Origin: an uncultured Alphaproteobacteria bacterium
GTDB taxonomy: Bacteria; Pseudomonadota; Alphaproteobacteria; HIMB59; GCA-002718135
Assembly (NCBI GenBank): GCA_902614395.1
Contig: CACMKW010000001.1
Location: 28,489-92,488, forward strand
Direction of reading: 5' to 3'
Length of the DNA stretch: 64,000 nucleotides
In this document: one piece after another, positions 61,122-64,000 of the stretch
Layout: each line of letters opens with the position of its first letter
Numbering within the stretch: the stretch's first letter is position 1
Notes under the pieces: model-generated
Seen by the model: only the letters and a program-made list of their open reading frames with translations
What the model was told of the DNA's origin: nothing
The model's database searches: none
Position numbers and translations under genes: made by a program

Positions 61122-61677
61122 TTTAATTTTAATTTTGCTTATTATTACATCTTGTCAACCAGTTGAAATATTAAAACCAATTGAAATTGATACATCTAGA
61201 TTTGAAAAAATATCAATAAATGCAGAACAGATCCAAGTTAATAATAAATACAATTCAGTATTTTCCAAATCAAATATTGAAGATCAAATAAAAAAATCTC
61301 CAATTAATTTAATGGCTGAATGGAATAGTCAAAACATTCTTAAACTTGGTAGTGAAAATAAGTTAGTTATAAATATTTTGGATGCATCTATTAAAAAATC
61401 TGAAATAATGAATATTGGTGCAAAAAAATATGAGGAAAGAACTATATTTAATTATGAGTTATTTTATTTAGTTGAATATGAACTTTATGACAGCAGCGGT
61501 TTTTTAATAGCTAATACAACAGTAGAGACTTTAAGATCTACAACTTCTCAAAAATATATTTCTTTAAATGAAACTGAAATAATTATTAACGATTTATTAA
61601 TTTTAGGAATGAAAGATTATATAAATGAAACTAAAAACCAATTATCAATTTATATGGGAGATTATTTGAGTCTTTAA
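61105..61677 (+). CDS. Putative lipoprotein, unknown function
   Basis: Lipobox-like ILLIITSCQPVEI; overlaps argF by 17 nt. Confidence 0.65.
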   Translation: MYLKNSLILILLIITSCQPVEILKPIEIDTSRFEKISINAEQIQVNNKYNSVFSKSNIEDQIKKSPINLMAEWNSQNILKLGSENKLVINILDASIKKSEIMNIGAKKYEERTIFNYELFYLVEYELYDSSGFLIANTTVETLRSTTSQKYISLNETEIIINDLLILGMKDYINETKNQLSIYMGDYLSL

Positions 61678-63122
61678 CTTCTCCAAAAATTCATAGATAA
61701 TAAAACTAATACTGTAAAAATTTCTAATCTTCCAATAATCATAGTAATTGCTAATATCCATTTGGCTCCATTATCTAGAAAAAAATAATTTCCACTAGGA
61801 CCAATAATTTCACCTAAACCGGGACCAACATTTGATATTGCAGAAGCTGCTGCTGAAAAGGCAGTTAGAAAATCTAAATTGAATAAACTCAAACTTACTG
61901 CCGATAAAATAAATAAAAAAATATACATAAAGAAAAAACCCATAATTGAGTTATAAGTATTCTCATTAACTGTTTTGCCATTAAATCGCATAACCAAGAC
62001 TGCATGAGGTTGAGTTAATTTTCTAATTTGTGTAATTGCTCCTCTAAACAAAATTTGCAATCTAAATATCTTAATTCCACCAGTGGTAGATCCAGCACAT
62101 CCACCAACAAACATAATAATCATCATTATTACAATTCCAAAACTTCCCCAATTAGAAAAATTACTACTAGTATAGCCAGTACCAGTTAAAATTGATGTAA
62201 TATTGAATAAAGCAATTCTAAAAGCAGATATTGTGTCAATAGATTGATTAGTAATTAACCAAATTGTCGTTAATAAAATAATTATAAACAGAATTAGAAA
62301 GAATAATTTTATTTGATCGTCTTTAAATATTAACTTTTTTTGATTGTGTAGAAATTGTAAATATAAGACAAATGGCAAACTGCCAATCAACATAAAAATA
62401 ACACTTATAATCTCAATTTGAAAAGAATTAAAATATAAAAAAGATTCATTGTAATTAGAAAATCCACCAGTTGAAATTGTAGTCATTGCATGAATAATTG
62501 AATCAAAGCCTTTCATTCCATTAACAAAATATAAAAAGGCACAAATAACTGATAAAAATACGTAAAGTAGAAATAATTCAATTACAAATCGATTAACTTT
62601 AGGGATAGTTTTTTCATAAGGATCATCATGTTCCATGTGTAACAGCTGCATTCCACCAATTTGTAAAGTTGGCAATATAGCCATTGCAAGAACAATAATC
62701 CCTATTCCTCCAAACCATTGAAGAAGAGATCTCCAAATTAATATACCTTCTGATAAGTTTTCTAAATTATTAATAACCGTTGCGCCAGTTGTAGTAATTC
62801 CACTCACAGATTCAAAAAAAGCATCCGTATATGAGAGTGAAGATGATGAATACACAAATGGAATTGCACCAAAAAGAGATATTACTAACCAAGATGAAAT
62901 TGTTAACAAAAATGCCTGTCTAATTCCAAGCTTAATATTTTTTTTTCTAAATGAAAAATATAAAATTATACCTATAAAAAATGTGATTAAACTAGAATAA
63001 AAAAACTGTAACCATTCATAATTGCCATAATAAAGATCAAAGCACATTGGTATTAGCATTGCCAATGCTTCAATACATATTAGTAAACCGATTATGTTTA
63101 ATATCGACCTAAAGTCTCTCAT
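61674..63122 (-). CDS. trkH: TrkH family potassium uptake protein
   Basis: SYTDAFFESVSGITTTGATVINNLENLSEGILIWRSLLQWFGGIGIIVLAMAILP, FVGGCAGSTTGGIKIFR. Confidence 0.93.
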   Translation of the reverse strand: MRDFRSILNIIGLLICIEALAMLIPMCFDLYYGNYEWLQFFYSSLITFFIGIILYFSFRKKNIKLGIRQAFLLTISSWLVISLFGAIPFVYSSSSLSYTDAFFESVSGITTTGATVINNLENLSEGILIWRSLLQWFGGIGIIVLAMAILPTLQIGGMQLLHMEHDDPYEKTIPKVNRFVIELFLLYVFLSVICAFLYFVNGMKGFDSIIHAMTTISTGGFSNYNESFLYFNSFQIEIISVIFMLIGSLPFVLYLQFLHNQKKLIFKDDQIKLFFLILFIIILLTTIWLITNQSIDTISAFRIALFNITSILTGTGYTSSNFSNWGSFGIVIMMIIMFVGGCAGSTTGGIKIFRLQILFRGAITQIRKLTQPHAVLVMRFNGKTVNENTYNSIMGFFFMYIFLFILSAVSLSLFNLDFLTAFSAAASAISNVGPGLGEIIGPSGNYFFLDNGAKWILAITMIIGRLEIFTVLVLLSMNFWRS

Positions 63123-63135
63123 TCTTTTTTATAAA

Positions 63136-63528
63136 TTAATTTAATTCGTTATTTTCAAATGGTGTATCTAATGAAAATTGAGGAATTTGAACATCAAAAG
63201 TATTCCCATTATCATTTTGCATCTCGTAAGTTCCTTCCATAAAACCAGATGAAGTAGTTAAAGGAGTTCCACTTGTGTATTCAAATTTTTCACCAGGATT
63301 AAGTACAGGCTGTTCTCCAACAACACCTTTTCCGCGTACTTCTTGTAATGTGCCATTAGCATCAATAATTTTCCAGTGTCTGTTTACAAGTTGCACTTTT
63401 TCTTTGCCTTGATTATCAATTGTTACCTTATATGCCCATACATAATGCTGATCTTCTGGTTCAGATTGATCTTCTAGATAATATGGTTTTACAGTAATGT
63501 TTATTTTTTTTGTTGTTTTAGAATACAT
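63136..63528 (-). CDS. apaG: Co2+/Mg2+ efflux protein ApaG
   Basis: ITVKPYYLEDQSEPEDQHYVWAYKVTIDNQGKEKVQLVNRHWKIIDANGTLQEVRGKGVVGEQPVLNPGEKFEYTSGTPL. Confidence 0.95.
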   Translation of the reverse strand: MYSKTTKKINITVKPYYLEDQSEPEDQHYVWAYKVTIDNQGKEKVQLVNRHWKIIDANGTLQEVRGKGVVGEQPVLNPGEKFEYTSGTPLTTSSGFMEGTYEMQNDNGNTFDVQIPQFSLDTPFENNELN

Positions 63529-63568
63529 TGAAGAAAGCTCAATATACCAAAATTATTATAAACAAAAG

Positions 63569-64000
63569 TTAATTTGTTTTTTTTATTTCTACTCTTCTAT
63601 TTGCCGGTTGTTTAGTATCATCCGGAGTATTTACAGCTAAAGATTCTTCACCTTTGCCTAAGATTTTAATACTATTTTGATTAATGCCATAATTAATTAA
63701 AATTTCTTTTACAACTTCAGCTCTTTTAATAGATAATAATAAATTATATTTATTTGTTCCTTTAGTATCAGTATGTCCAACGACTAGATACTCATTAATA
63801 ACACTTCCATAATTATTTAAAAATTTTTTTATTTTATCTTTACTTACTTCAGATAAATTGAATTTATCAAAATCAAAATATATTATTTGCATTAATTCTT
63901 TATTTTCATTTTTAGTAACAATTGTTACTTCATCTTTCGTTTCAATTTCTAAATTATTATTTTTATTTGTATTTTCCTTTTCATTTTCTTGAGTAGATAT
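63569..64000 (-). CDS. OmpA-family C-terminal domain protein, N-terminus truncated by window end
   Basis: IYFDFDKFNLSEVSKDKIKKFL...VVGHTDTKGTNKYNLLLSIKRAEVVKEILINYGI...NRRVEIKK; frame stays open to 64000, so Met at 63892 is probably internal. Confidence 0.85.
   Translation of the reverse strand: MSTQENEKENTNKNNNLEIETKDEVTIVTKNENKELMQIIYFDFDKFNLSEVSKDKIKKFLNNYGSVINEYLVVGHTDTKGTNKYNLLLSIKRAEVVKEILINYGINQNSIKILGKGEESLAVNTPDDTKQPANRRVEIKKTN

Overview
AT-rich, densely coding window that looks like a chromosome segment from a small-genome marine alphaproteobacterium. This is inferred from low GC, the smc/dsbA/DUF721/mutY and rnhB/ccrM neighbourhoods, and argD-argF near apaG; taxonomy cannot be proven from the window. 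Most of it is housekeeping: 3' truncated smc, mutY, a large purine cluster (purQ, PurS-fused purL, purM/N/F/D/C, purK/E, guaB), ccrM, rnhB, moaB, slt, UDG, ispE, the four-gene ligase-associated DNA repair cluster, CIRCE-groESL, argD/argF, trkH, apaG, tRNA-Gln and tRNA-Arg. The accessory material worth attention is: (i) a standalone inverse-autotransporter (intimin-type) barrel with no passenger, overlapping a secreted Cys-containing protein by 4 nt; (ii) a two-partner secretion locus with two paralogous TpsA exoproteins carrying different numbers of FG-GAP-like repeats, one TpsB, an orphan periplasmic binding protein and a secreted histidine phosphatase; (iii) an 80-nt perfectly identical tract shared by the two tpsA genes, suggesting gene conversion; (iv) a UnbV/FG-GAP protein next to a CCWPCLC secreted protein and a DUF4396-like membrane protein. 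Metabolic oddities are an IMPDH lacking CBS domains, a PAICS-like (metazoan-type) PurC and a PurS-PurL fusion. No CRISPR array, transposase, integrase, phage module or rRNA was seen. All family calls are from reading the protein sequences; no database search was run.
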